This document shows, piece after piece, positions 29,390-37,992 of a stretch of DNA of 49,879 bases. A program made the position numbers and the translations under genes. Numbering within the stretch: the first letter of the stretch is position 1; the number at the start of each line of letters is the position of its first letter. A model generated the notes under the pieces. The model worked only from the letters and a program-made list of their open reading frames with translations, was not told the origin of the DNA and searched no databases. Location of the stretch: NCBI RefSeq assembly GCF_001311135.1, contig NZ_BBAG01000020.1:1-49879 (forward strand), in the 5' to 3' direction. This stretch comes from Secundilactobacillus paracollinoides DSM 15502 = JCM 11969 (GTDB lineage: Bacteria; Bacillota; Bacilli; Lactobacillales; Lactobacillaceae).

Positions 29390-29649
29390 TCCGTTGCATT
29401 GCACGATTTGGCACTCCACCGAGAGTGGCTCGCGATGAAGCTAATTCGATTGTCGCTGTGCGCCACTCGAATGGATCTCCATCGTCTCGCATGTCACTAA
29501 ATGGCCAAAGAACGGCCATTAAGTGACATCGACACCACGGTTCCGTGCCAAATCGCTCCATTCCACTGATAATCAGCATGTTTGTAACTTTAGGTTAAAT
29601 AGCGAAAAGGGAATTAATGCCAGTTCGAAGATTATCCGCCCTCGACTGC
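29390..29649 (-). repeat. Cloverleaf repeat, class A unit with D block
   Basis: D block 29649-29627 and cloverleaf 29567-29390 on the minus strand. Hairpin 1 is GTCACTTAATGGCC with GGCCATTTAGTGAC. In the outer stem ACCGTGG faces CCACTCTCGGT, where the copy at 13763 has GTTGTGG facing CCACAAC. Confidence 0.85.
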
Positions 29650-29781
29650 GAAGCATTAATGACAGCGAACCTAGTTATGGAATCATTGCTGTATGCAAGT
29701 TTGCCGCTCAAGTTTCACTGCAGGTAACGTTCTGTTTCCAAAGTAGGAGGCAACACTTTTCTCCAGTGAATCGCAAATATC

Positions 29782-29954
29782 AGCGGAGTGGAGCCGGTCG
29801 GCATTGCAGGCAGTAGTGTCGGTATTAGTTTGCGAGGGTCCTTTCCTCGCTTACTAATACGGGAGACGTAGGAGATCCTTGAATTTCTGTAAGAAATTCA
29901 ATAGCTCCGGAGCGACCCACTACAGCCTGCAGGGCCGACCGGCGCAACGCAGCG
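29782..29954 (+). repeat. Cloverleaf repeat, class B
   Basis: Full cloverleaf: outer stem GCCGGTCGGC..GTAGTG with CACTAC..GCCGACCGGC, hairpin 1 GTATTAGT with ACTAATAC, hairpin 2 TTGAATTTCT/AGAAATTCAA. Head to head with the A unit at 29390. Confidence 0.85.
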
Positions 29955-29988
29955 GTGGCTAACCACCAAACTGAATGATGCCAATAAC

Positions 29989-30018
29989 AAAAAAAGACAC
30001 CCACCAAAGTGAGTGCCT
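29989..30018 (-). terminator. Terminator of the tRNA-His transcript
   Basis: On the minus strand GGCACTCAC pairs with GTGGGTGTC and is followed by seven T, about 22 nt after the tRNA. Confidence 0.75.
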
Positions 30019-30040
30019 TGCGTAACATAACTATATGTAG

Positions 30041-30116
30041 GGCGGTATGTGGGACTCGAACCCACGCGTGCCGGAACCACAATCCGGTGTGTTAACCAAA
30101 CTTCACCAATACCGCC
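30041..30116 (-). tRNA. tRNA-His (anticodon GTG)
   Basis: The 76-nt cloverleaf on the minus strand has acceptor arm GCGGTAT/ATACCGC, the extra G at -1 facing C73 that is diagnostic of tRNA-His, anticodon stem CCGGA/TCCGG with loop TTGTGGT, and the T arm GTGGG-TTCGAGT-CCCAC. The 3' CCA is not encoded. Confidence 0.97.
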
Positions 30117-30172
30117 ATTACAGCAATAACAATTATAGCACACCCATTAATGCTTTGGCACACTTTTTTACA

Positions 30173-30441
30173 TTATTTTGTATCAGGCGTTTCATTATCG
30201 GTCGTGTCTTCACCCTTTAAGAGTTCGAGGGCCTTTTGATATTCGTTAACGGTTTCTGAGAATGGGTCCCAAAAATTATCTCAATGTCGGTGATCTTACG
30301 GACTTCAAAGCCCATCGCGGTGGGCATGATGTCGATCTCGTCGTTTTGGGCGAGCTTTAAGTCTTTAACGAGGTCTGCGGGTAGCTGCAGGAATAAGTTG
30401 CCGTCAGCATCGGCTTGAATTTTATTGGTTTGGGCGTTCAT
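30173..30441 (-). pseudogene. AbrB/MazE-type DNA-binding protein, frameshifted
   Basis: The 74-residue frame starts MNAQTNKIQADADGNLFLQLPADLVKDL-like (a SpoVT-AbrB swapped-hairpin domain: LQLPADLVKDLKLAQNDEIDI) and then leaves frame at a run of five A/T (30271-30275). Restoring one T gives IEIIFWDPFSETVNEYQKAL ending at 30173, about 89 residues, as expected for MazE-like antitoxins or AbrB regulators of lactobacilli. No MazF-type toxin is adjacent. Confidence 0.75.
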
Positions 30442-30676
30442 TTTTGTCCCTCCCGTGTGTAGTAGTTAACATTATTATAGCGCGAATTGCAGACAGTTTG
30501 GAATAAAGTGTTTGAATTTCCTTTAAAGAATGAGGAGACCGCCAAATAAAAAGGGGTGCGTCCTGATATTAAGACAGTTCAGCACAACTGTCCCATTTCG
30601 ACGTCAAAGGCCTGTTATCACAGGGATAGCGTTTCGCATTGGGTTCAAAACGGGTAAGGGTGGGCATAGTTTCGCG

Positions 30677-30705
30677 TTGACAAATGAAAATTTGGTGAGT
30701 ATTAT
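30677..30705 (+). promoter_or_regulatory. Sigma-A type promoter of the T-box transcript
   Basis: TTGACA (30677-30682), a 17-nt spacer, then TATTAT (30700-30705): near-consensus. It lies just upstream of the T-box leader. Confidence 0.8.
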
Positions 30706-30711
30706 TGAGCC

Positions 30712-30984
30712 AACTTAATTGAACGGCATTGATGGGAAGATTAAGCCAACCGAACTTGTGAAGCGAGCGTCCAGCGATGGGAGGATGCCACGCCAGGTTA
30801 GCCGAAGATGAGCCCAGAGCCTTCGTTTGGTGCAAGCTGAACGGACGTTAGACCACGTTACCGGCCGCAACTTTACATGAAGTTGATGAGGCAGTCAGTT
30901 CAAGCTGGCCGCAAACTCGGGTGGTATCGCGAAAACTTTCGTCCCGTTACTGGTGCAGACTAGTAACGGGCGGAAGTTTTTTGT
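30712..30984 (+). promoter_or_regulatory. T-box riboswitch leader
   Basis: The leader starts about 7 nt after the promoter. A long stem I region (GGCATTGATGGGAAGATTAAG, then CCAGCGATGGGAGGATG resembling the distal loop) is followed by the T-box antiterminator core GGGTGGTATCGCG (30918-30930) and a terminator. The bulge UGGU should pair with a tRNA ending ACCA. I could not place the specifier codon with confidence, so the sensed amino acid is unknown. It controls the substrate-binding lipoprotein gene that follows. Confidence 0.85.
30932..30984 (+). terminator. T-box terminator hairpin
   Basis: Long stem CGTCCCGTTACT with AGTAACGGGCGG, flanked by AACTTT/AAGTTTTTT. It competes with the antiterminator that starts at 30918. 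Confidence 0.88.
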
Positions 30985-31028
30985 TTGGTTAGGTGAATTT
31001 GGTTGTGTGTATAGAAGGGGTGGGTGTC

Positions 31029-32640
31029 ATGAAGAAACGCATTCTTGCGTTATCCGTGCCGGCAGTTGCGATCGCATTAGTGTTAGCAGGCTGCGGCAAC
31101 AGTTCAAGCAAATCGTCAGATAAGGTCCTGCAAACGACCGCGCAGGCCAACGTGGAAACGGTCGATCCAAACCGGGTCACCGACGTTGGCTCAGATCTGG
31201 CCGTCACGCAGACGGTTGAGGGGCTCTATAAGCAAAATAACAAGGGCAAGATCGTGCGTCAGTCGCAAAGAAGATCGTGAAGCCGACTGATAATGGCAAA
31301 GTCTACACGTTTAATTTAAAGCAAACAAAATGGAGCGATGGGTCAGCCGTCACCGCACAGGATTTCGTTGCCTCGTTCCGGCGTCAAGTTGAGCCTAAGA
31401 CCAAGTCACAGCGGGCCGCCCATTTAGAAGACCTCGTAAACTACTCTGGCGTTGCATCAGGGAAATTGAATCCCGACAAACTCGGCGTTAAGGCGCTGGG
31501 CAAGTATAAGCTGCAAATTACACTGAGTCACAAGGTACCCTACTATAACTACGTGTTAGCGACGCAATTGTTCCCAGTTAACCGCAAAGATTTGAGCAAG
31601 TGGGGGACTAAGTACGGGACCAGTTCCAAGTACGCTGCTGCCAATGGGGCATACGTCATCAAGGACTGGAACTCCTCAAAGGATACCTGGAACCTTGTGA
31701 AGAACAAGAACTACTACGGTGCCGGTCACGTCAAGATCAACAAGATCCACTTCCAAGTTGTGAAGACGCCACAAACTGGGCTGCGACTCTTCCAGAGCAA
31801 GAAGGTTCAAGAGACCCAACTCTCCGGGAGTTACGTTTCAATGGTCAAGAAACAGTATAAGAAGGACCTCGTTGTGTCGAAGTACGGCCAACAAGCTTCC
31901 TGACTTGGAACAACTATGATAAGACTGCGAAGAACCTGAACCTGCGTTGTGCCATTAGCGATTCACTGAATCGAAAAGTGTTGGCAAGCGACGTGTTGAA
32001 GGATGGTTCACAACCAGCCAAGTCGATCGTGCCATCTGGCGAAGTTAAGGGCAGCAACGGGAAAGACTTCAACACCCAAGTGGGCAACGGGTTGGCTTAC
32101 AACGCAACCAAGGCGAAGGCCTACTTCAAGCTGGCGCAAAAGGAACTGGGTAAAAAGAAGATCACCATTCAGTTGTTGACTGCTGATACGGATGCTTACA
32201 AGGCCGTTGGCGAATACATTCAGGCGCAAGCCCAGAAAGTCTTGCCTGGATTGACCATCTCCATCAAGTCCATTCCGCTGGAACAAGAGATCTCAGCATT
32301 CTCTGACCACAATTACCAATTCGGGACTTTGGGCTGGTCCACCGACTTCCCTGACCCAATTGATTACCTGAACATTGCTGCCAAAGGTGGGCAGATCAAC
32401 TTCACCAACTGGACCAATGCCAAGTATCAAAAAGTCATCGATCAAATCAACGACACCAACGGTCAAACCGCTGCTCAACGGGTTAAACTGCAACAGAAGG
32501 CTGCTAAGATTCTGAACCAGGAGCAAGGGGTTACACCTCTTTATCAGTACGCTTCGGTGCACTTGGTTTCTAGTGATCTTAAGGGTTTGAGTTATCCTTT
32601 GATTGGGTATCAGAAGTATGAATATGTAAGCTGGAAGTAG
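31029..32640 (+). pseudogene. oppA: OppA-type peptide/amino-acid ABC transporter substrate-binding lipoprotein, two frameshifts
   Basis: Joined, the three frames give about 537 residues. The N terminus is a lipoprotein signal (MKKRILALSVPAVAIALVLAG with lipobox LAGC), followed by the SBP_bac_5 features ETVDPNRVTDVGSD, FNLKQTKWSDGSAVTAQDFV, YVIKDWNSSKDTW, FLTWNNYDKTAKNLN and FGTLGWSTDFPDP. Breaks occur near 31257 (one C missing restores KIVPSVAKKIVKP) and near 31895 (one base missing restores GQQAFLTWNN). It binds oligopeptides outside the cell and hands them to a permease that is not in the window. T-box control suggests uptake is raised when one charged tRNA runs short. Confidence 0.85.
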
Positions 32641-32642
32641 AT

Positions 32643-32899
32643 TTCGTTGCACTGCGTGATTTGGCACTCCACCGTGGTGGCTCGCGATTGAGCTAACTCG
32701 ATTTCTGCTGCGCAGCTCTCGAGTGGATCTCAATCGTCTCGCATAATAGTAACCGACCGAAGTACGGTCGCTAACTATTATCGACACCACGGTTCCGTGC
32801 CAAATCACTCCGTTCCACTTACGTTCTGCTTACTAGATTCTCTTGTTAAAAATCAAAATGGCATTAAAACTAGTTCCTAGAGAATCCGCCCTTGACTGC
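32643..32899 (-). repeat. Cloverleaf repeat, class A unit with D block
   Basis: D block variant (GCAGTCAAGGGCGGATTCTC on the minus strand, 32899-32877) and cloverleaf 32819-32643. Hairpin 1 is completely different in sequence, TAATAGTTAGCGACCG with CGGTCGGTTACTATTA, yet still pairs. This is the best single example of structure kept without sequence. Confidence 0.88.
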
Positions 32900-33103
32900 A
32901 GGCCAACTATGGTCAGTGAATCCCTCGGCGGATGCGTGGGTAGCTCGACAGCTTCAGTGAGAAGCTTGGCAACAATCCGTTGCTTGATAGTAATTCGAAC
33001 GCTGTGGTTCGAAGCTGACAAGGTGAGCAACGTATTCACTACGTTTTCTCTTAAGCATCATATTTCTAATTTCAAACACCTTAAACCAGAAAGGGGCCTT
33101 CAT

Positions 33104-33826
33104 ATGAAGCCTAAAATTGGGATTGCCAGTAATCATTTGATTCATCCTAACCCGCGATTTGATACCAACTACATTGATTACGTGCAGATTGGGTACGTCG
33201 ATGGGCTTCGCCAGAGTGGGGCTCAGCCGTTTATTTTTCCGCTTGGGGCGCCTGAAGACGCTGCCGACTACATTGATACCGTTGATGGGTTGCTGCTCAC
33301 TGGCGGGCAAGGGGTCACGCCGATTCTTTACGGTGACGAACCCATTCAGCAGGTTGAAGAAACTGACATCTATCGCGACCAGTTTGAGATTGCGCTGGTG
33401 AAGGCGGCGATTGCTTCTGGAAAGCCGATTCTTGGCATCTGCCGTGGCGAACAGATCATTAACGTGGCGCTCAACGGCACGCTCTATCAAGATATTTACG
33501 TGCAGGCTGGTGTTAACGGCAAGCATAACCAGTTGCCGACGTCGTGGGAGATTCCAACGCAGCACGTGACCACCACGACTGGTTCGTGGCTCAACACGCT
33601 GTTGGGTGACCGCTTCTTGGTGAACACGTTCCACCACCAAGCCATCCATGAACTGGGCGATAACCTCCAAGCCGTTGCTAAGAGTGATGACGGCATCGTG
33701 GAAGCCATTGAATCAACCGACAAGCAAATTTTTGCCGTGCAGTTTCATCCGGAAATGATGTTTGAAGCGCACCCTGAGTTTTTGAAAATTTTTCAACACC
33801 TTGTTGACGTGATTAACCAAAAATAA
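33104..33826 (+). CDS. Class I glutamine amidotransferase-like hydrolase (peptidase C26, PuuD-like)
   Basis: The 240-residue protein is of the gamma-glutamyl-gamma-aminobutyrate hydrolase family. The nucleophile Cys113 sits in GICRGEQ, and the catalytic His/Glu lie in FHPEMM near the C terminus. Family members cleave gamma-glutamyl amide bonds of small amines or peptides. I chose the ATG at 33104, 6 nt after AAAGGGG; the longer upstream frame has no ribosome site and crosses a repeat. An A repeat separates it from the OppA-like gene; whether both form one transcript is unclear. Confidence 0.88.
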   Translation: MKPKIGIASNHLIHPNPRFDTNYIDYVQIGYVDGLRQSGAQPFIFPLGAPEDAADYIDTVDGLLLTGGQGVTPILYGDEPIQQVEETDIYRDQFEIALVKAAIASGKPILGICRGEQIINVALNGTLYQDIYVQAGVNGKHNQLPTSWEIPTQHVTTTTGSWLNTLLGDRFLVNTFHHQAIHELGDNLQAVAKSDDGIVEAIESTDKQIFAVQFHPEMMFEAHPEFLKIFQHLVDVINQK

Positions 33827-33848
33827 TGCTGTTCTAGTTATAACTACG

Positions 33849-33887
33849 AAAAAAGTCGTCCCACTATTTTTCCTGGGACGATCTTTT
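33849..33887. terminator. Terminator after the C26 hydrolase gene
   Basis: GTCGTCCCA pairs with TGGGACGATC around a 12-nt loop, with A and T runs on both sides. Confidence 0.75.
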
Positions 33888-34082
33888 ATGTACTGGAAAC
33901 GCCTTCGTAACGCTGTGCTTTTGCAACAACTGTTCATTTTCTGAAGATCATGTACACATGTAAGACAATGAAAATTAACAGCCAACTGCTGTCATATTTG
34001 AAAATAAGTGTTAAACTACCAAATGTACCGGTAAGATATCGAGTTGTGTGTTTTCTTCGATTTTTGAAAGGGGAAATTGATA

Positions 34083-34261
34083 GTGGCTAAGCGTTACGTT
34101 GTCACTAAACCAGACGAACATATTGTTCACCGGACGAACAGTATCCAAACTGTTACCCAGATCACGAAGCGGCTAAGTGGGTCGTGGAGCAATATATAAA
34201 TAGTGACAAGCTGCTGGATGGTTGGAAAATTGTCGACCAGGAAGACCAGCAAGCAAGCTAG
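34083..34261 (+). pseudogene. Small protein, unknown, probable frameshift
   Basis: AAAGGGGA precedes a GTG at 34083. The first frame reads AKRYVVTKPDEHIVHRTN and then wanders to a stop near 34199, while another frame gives YPNCYPDHEAAKWVVEQYINSDKLLDGWKIV and ends at the TAG just before a terminator. A single indel near 34140 would give one protein of about 59 residues. I do not recognise it. The strong ribosome site and terminator support a real gene. Confidence 0.55.
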
Positions 34262-34262
34262 T

Positions 34263-34300
34263 GAAGAAGCCCAGGTCGGATGATCTGGGCTTCTTTGTTT
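34263..34300 (+). terminator. Terminator of the small gene
   Basis: GAAGCCCAG with CTGGGCTTC, loop GTCGGATGAT, then TTTGTTT. Confidence 0.8.
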
Positions 34301-34492
34301 ATGCTGATAGCATTTATTAATGCAGTATCTTGGAGTATTGTAAAGTCAAAAAAGATAACCCCAGGCACATAGGATTGCTCAATACAGTAATCTGCATCTA
34401 CCCCATTCTGACCCAGCGTTAGTCCTTCACAAGTTATCTTCTTAGTGTGATTTTAAATGATTGTCCAGATTATCGTCAATTTAAAGGTAAAG

Positions 34493-35839
34493 TTAGTCCC
34501 GGTGGAGCGACATTTGTAACAGATCAATGATGCCAACGGATGAACTAGGAAACGCAAAGATCTGCTTCCCCAGATCATTCGCTGACATGCGGCCATTGAT
34601 GATCAAGGTTAACAGGTTGATCAGATCTGGTGCGTCATTACCGATAATCTCGGCACCTACAAGATAGTTGTTCGCATCAAAGACCGCTTTCAGATCGGCA
34701 TCTAGTTCATTCTTGTATTGGAAAGCCAGACGTTGACCATAGGGGATATCTTGAATGTAATACGTATCAGGGTCGGCTTCGGCAGCTGCCACACTAACGC
34801 CAACTTGTGCCAGTCGCGGCATGGTAAACACAACGGCGGGAATGGCTGGGTAATCGATTGGTGATGGGTTACCGAGAATTTGACCGGCAATGTAGTTGGA
34901 TTCAAACGTTGCGGTGGGGGTCAAACGCGCAATTGGCTTGTCGATAACGTCACCGCTTGCGTAAACGGATGGCAAGCTCGTGCGTAGGTGGTCGTCCACT
35001 TCGATTCCGCGTCGATTAAACGCGATACCAACGTCTTCCAACCCAAGGTTTTCGACATTTGGTACCCGACCAGTTGCCCCTAACACGTAATCGGTATCGA
35101 TGGTCAATCCGCTGTCAGTGATGGCTTGAAAATGGTCGTCCACCGGCACAACACGTTGCAGACCCTCACCAAAGTGGAAGGTCACACCAGCGGCCGTTAA
35201 CTTAGCAACCAGCTGGTCAACGTGTTGCGTGTTAAACGCTGCTAGTGCCCGCGGGCCATATTCGACGACGTGGACGTCACTGCCCAACGCGGCTGCCATT
35301 GCAGCAAATTCCAACGAAATGATTCCTGCACCGATAAACGTGATTCGCTTAGGCATCGTTTCTAGGTCAAGGAATTCTCGGCTATCGTGCAAGTATTCTG
35401 CACCTTCAATTGGTAGTTTGGCGGGACGCTGCCCAGTGCCTAACACAATGGCATCGGCGGTATAGGACTTGCCTTCAACAGTCACTGTGTGGCCGTCAGT
35501 TAATGAGGCGTGGCCCATCATCAGATCAATGCCCATTTGCTTAAACAACCCAGTCAACTGCACACTTAGCGGGTCGATCACGTCGTGCTTGTAAGCCATG
35601 AGTTGCGACCAATCGATCTTAACGGGTTCATTGACACCTTTACCCTGATACTGTTTCAGTTGCTCGCTCAACTCAAACGGTCCGTCTAGTAAAATTTTGG
35701 CATCACAGCCGTAGTTTGTGCAGGTTCCGGCAACGGTGTCTTCTTCCATGATGGCCACGTTCTTACCAGCCTGTTTCAGTGCCACAGCGGCATGCCAGGT
35801 GGCGTGCCCACTGCCAATAAAGATAACGTCATAGTCCAT
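34493..35839 (-). CDS. Pyridine nucleotide-disulfide oxidoreductase
   Basis: This 448-residue flavoprotein has FAD motif GSGHATWHA (9-17), a redox-active disulfide Cys40/Cys45 in GTCTNYGCDAK, an NAD(P) motif GAGIISLEFA near 176 and a C-terminal dimerisation domain. The CTNYGC spacing matches glutathione/mercuric reductase relatives; the C-terminal His-Pro motif that serves as acid in classic members is not evident. It probably reduces a low-molecular thiol or electrophile. An OhrR-like regulator gene lies just upstream in the same direction, and a copy of its putative operator sits 30 nt before the start, so peroxide or electrophile induction is likely. Confidence 0.85.
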   Translation of the reverse strand: MDYDVIFIGSGHATWHAAVALKQAGKNVAIMEEDTVAGTCTNYGCDAKILLDGPFELSEQLKQYQGKGVNEPVKIDWSQLMAYKHDVIDPLSVQLTGLFKQMGIDLMMGHASLTDGHTVTVEGKSYTADAIVLGTGQRPAKLPIEGAEYLHDSREFLDLETMPKRITFIGAGIISLEFAAMAAALGSDVHVVEYGPRALAAFNTQHVDQLVAKLTAAGVTFHFGEGLQRVVPVDDHFQAITDSGLTIDTDYVLGATGRVPNVENLGLEDVGIAFNRRGIEVDDHLRTSLPSVYASGDVIDKPIARLTPTATFESNYIAGQILGNPSPIDYPAIPAVVFTMPRLAQVGVSVAAAEADPDTYYIQDIPYGQRLAFQYKNELDADLKAVFDANNYLVGAEIIGNDAPDLINLLTLIINGRMSANDLGKQIFAFPSSSVGIIDLLQMSLHRD

Positions 35840-35865
35840 GAGAATTCCTCCTAAAAATGTTTAAT

Positions 35866-35880
35866 TGATCGTGCACGACT
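35866..35880. promoter_or_regulatory. Putative MarR/OhrR operator (second site)
   Basis: The 10-bp palindrome TCGTGCACGA (35869-35878) matches the core of the perfect palindrome at 36387-36410 and lies about 30 nt upstream of the oxidoreductase start. Confidence 0.65.
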
Positions 35881-35930
35881 GAAATGGCCAAAATAATGGG
35901 ACAGCCATACGGCGATCCCGTTTTAATCAA

Positions 35931-36371
35931 TTAATTGTCTAGCCCGGTTTCAAATGCCGAAATCAGATCGTTGTTTAATGCCAGCGCTTGCTTGTACTGC
36001 TCTGGGGAGAGGTGATAGTTGGCAATGCAGTCGGCGAGCGCTTCAAAGATCGCGTCCTGTTCGTCATTGCCCTTATCAGTCAAAGAAACAATCAACTGCC
36101 GGCGGTCATTTTCCGGACGAACCCGGGTCAACCAGCCGTTCTTCTCCAGTCGCTTCAACAGTGGGGTGAGGGTGTTGCTGCTAAGCTTCAACTCATCACC
36201 CAGCTCGTGAAGGGTTTGGTTGTCATGTTCCCACAGGGACATCAGCACCAGGTACTGCGCATAAGTCAGCCCCAACGGCGCCAATGCCTGCTGATAAAAT
36301 TTGTTAAACAACCGGTTCATGTTATAAACCGAAAAACACAGTAAATTCGTCAGTTGGATATCGTCGTTCAT
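35931..36371 (-). CDS. MarR-family regulator, OhrR-like
   Basis: This 146-residue winged-helix protein has a conserved N-terminal Cys12 in LLCFSVY, the place of the peroxide-sensing cysteine in OhrR proteins; the recognition region is LKLSSNTLTPLLKRLEKNGWL and the wing RPENDRRQ. OhrR repressors leave DNA when the cysteine is oxidised by organic peroxides. A perfect 24-bp palindrome covers the upstream region (autoregulation) and its core recurs before the downstream oxidoreductase. Start at 36371, GGAGG upstream. Confidence 0.88.
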   Translation of the reverse strand: MNDDIQLTNLLCFSVYNMNRLFNKFYQQALAPLGLTYAQYLVLMSLWEHDNQTLHELGDELKLSSNTLTPLLKRLEKNGWLTRVRPENDRRQLIVSLTDKGNDEQDAIFEALADCIANYHLSPEQYKQALALNNDLISAFETGLDN

Positions 36372-36386
36372 GTTGGGCCTCCTCTA

Positions 36387-36410
36387 ATTTCTATCGTGCA
36401 CGATAGAAAT
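36387..36410. promoter_or_regulatory. Perfect 24-bp palindromic operator of the MarR/OhrR-like gene
   Basis: ATTTCTATCGTG followed by its exact reverse complement CACGATAGAAAT, 16 nt upstream of the regulator start codon. A repeated core is present at 35869-35878. Confidence 0.8.
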
Positions 36411-36624
36411 AATATACCACGTTGTGTGATAAAAGGCAAAGTCGGTTTGATTTTTTTTGGGGTGAGTGCCGATTGTTTCTTAAGTAACCGGCCCTATATT
36501 GCGCAGTCAGAAGAATAAGCGACCTACATTGAAATACAACTTAGGCCAAAAATCAGTAATAGATCACTGATTTTGAACCATTTACCAGAAAGAATGAGAA
36601 GCATTGCTAAAAAGAAAATAATAA

Positions 36625-36883
36625 GCAGTCGAGGGCGGATTCTCTACAAACTAGGGTTAACACCATTGTAATGCTTAACTAGTGGTGAAAAATAAGCTCA
36701 ACGTTAGTGGAATGGAGCGATTTGGCACGGAGCAGTGGTGTCGATGGCACTTAGCGGAGGGGGTCTCTCCGCTTAGAGCCATGCGAGACGATGGAGATCC
36801 ATTCGAGAGCTGCGAAGCAGAAATCGAATTAGCTTCATCGCGAGCCACCACAGCGGAGTGCTAAATCGCGCAATGCAACGGAC
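36625..36883 (+). repeat. Cloverleaf repeat, class A unit on the plus strand
   Basis: D block (GCAGTCGAGGGCGGATTCTC) at 36625-36650, spacer with CACCA/TGGTG hairpin, cloverleaf 36704-36883. Hairpin 1 is TGGCACTTAGCGGAG with CTCCGCTTAGAGCCA, again different yet paired. It is the only full A unit in this orientation. Confidence 0.85.
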
Positions 36884-36908
36884 TATCAACTGAGACTAAA
36901 AGACACAA

Positions 36909-36955
36909 AAAACCACTAAAAGTCAACAAAACTGCTAACCATCAGTGGTTTTTAA
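36909..36955 (-). terminator. Probable terminator of the HicB-like gene
   Basis: On the minus strand AAAAACCACT pairs with AGTGGTTTTTT across a loop of about 27 nt. It lies 6 nt beyond the stop codon. Confidence 0.55.
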
Positions 36956-36960
36956 ACCCA

Positions 36961-37277
36961 TTATTTTTTACTAGACTTCTTAGCCTTAGCACGTTTCTTG
37001 CTAGGCTTTTTGGTTTGTTCCTTGTATTCATCCAAATCAAGTACGATGAAGCTTAACCGCTGCTGACCATACAGCGCGATTTCGCTTGGGGCACTTGGCA
37101 CAGGAATCTCAGTCGTGGTGGCAAGGGCCTCGCCAATGGCGTGGGCCGCTTTCGAAACGGCGTCATCTTCGTCGATGCCAAGGACTTTGACCTCAGGCAC
37201 ATCGGGACGGTGATCTGGATTCTGTTCAGTTCGACAGTTGGATCAAAGACTACCGGGTATACTAGACGCTCAGCCAT
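36961..37277 (-). pseudogene. HicB-like protein, frameshifted
   Basis: The first frame (MAERLVYPVVFDPTVELNRIQITVP) and second frame (PEVKVLGIDEDDAVSKAAHAIGEALATT, then a Lys-rich tail) join to about 105 residues if one base is added in the G/C run at 37204-37206. The layout (YPVVF, ITVPDVPEVKV, periodic DAVSKAAHAIGEAL helix) is that of HicB-type antitoxins and their solitary relatives. No HicA toxin is adjacent. The basic tail (KKPSKKRAKAKKSSKK) is unusual and could bind nucleic acid. Confidence 0.7.
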
Positions 37278-37459
37278 AAAAAATAGCCTCCTATAGAATT
37301 AAAACTAATGTCTCTATGATACCTAATTTTCGCCCTAAAGAGAAGTTTTTCGAGAAAATTTAAAAATTGGTTGACAGATTTGGCTGCGATTTTGTTTGTA
37401 TAAGTGTAAGGCGTTGGCCAACAACTTACCAAATAAACCAATTTAGGAGCGATACTCAT

Positions 37460-37668
37460 ATGAACACGACATGGACTAAAACAACCTGACCCTGATGATG
37501 CGGACTGCTGACGATAAGTTGATTCGCCAAACTTTCAACAACCTGGTACAAGCACCTAGCGACAGCCAGATCAAGACCTTCGCCGGCGTTGTTGAAACGT
37601 TGACTGGCAACACCTTTGACCACGCAATCGTAACCACGACCGACGACGTTTCTGACATCGTTTTATAA
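37460..37668 (+). pseudogene. DUF1659 family small protein, frameshifted
   Basis: AGGAG lies 10 nt before the ATG. MNTTWTK is followed by a stop; adding one A to the AAAA run near 37480 gives NNLTLMMRTADDKLIRQTFNNL and a 69-residue protein ending TDDVSDIVL. DUF1659 proteins are small, always found just before DUF2922 genes in Bacilli, and have no known function. An upstream TTGACA (37371-37376) lacks a well-spaced -10 box. Confidence 0.75.
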
Positions 37669-37684
37669 TAGGAGGACAATAACT

Positions 37685-37921
37685 ATGGCTAAGAATTCAT
37701 CAAAGAGCGTTTTGCAACTGATCTTCAAGGGTGAAGACGAAAAATTACACACCTTTAGTTTTAACAAGGCCGTGCCTGACCTGGACGAGGCTACTGTGAA
37801 CAAAGCGATGGCAACTGTGACGTCACTTGACATGTTCCAAAAGGATGGGGTGCAACTCTACCTTAACGTGATCAGTGCAGCGTACGTTGACACAGTGACA
37901 CGCGGACTCTTCGAAGTTTAA
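37685..37921 (+). CDS. DUF2922 family small protein
   Basis: The 78-residue protein (KSVLQLIFKGEDEKLHTFSF, then NKAMATVTSLDMFQ) matches the DUF2922 pattern, with GGAGG upstream and the DUF1659 partner 16 nt before. The pair is a conserved two-gene cassette of unknown role in Bacilli and Lactobacillaceae. Intact. Confidence 0.8.
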   Translation: MAKNSSKSVLQLIFKGEDEKLHTFSFNKAVPDLDEATVNKAMATVTSLDMFQKDGVQLYLNVISAAYVDTVTRGLFEV

Positions 37922-37992
37922 GCGTCAAGTCTGACCCACGGCCCCCGTTCATTTTCTGAACCATCTGCATGACGGCTTAAGGGGGTCCTGGT

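Noticed and set aside
30530..30676. rRNA-like fragment (GGCCTGTTATCACAGGGATAG)
   Set aside because: Short resemblance to a 23S segment does not extend and no conserved stems follow; likely chance.
32843..33103. Extended N terminus of the C26 hydrolase
   Set aside because: The extra frame runs across a D block repeat and lacks a ribosome site; the ATG at 33104 has AAAGGGG and matches family length.
36625..36883. tRNA-like element because of its cloverleaf shape
   Set aside because: Only two inner hairpins, no T-loop or anticodon signature, and far longer than a tRNA.
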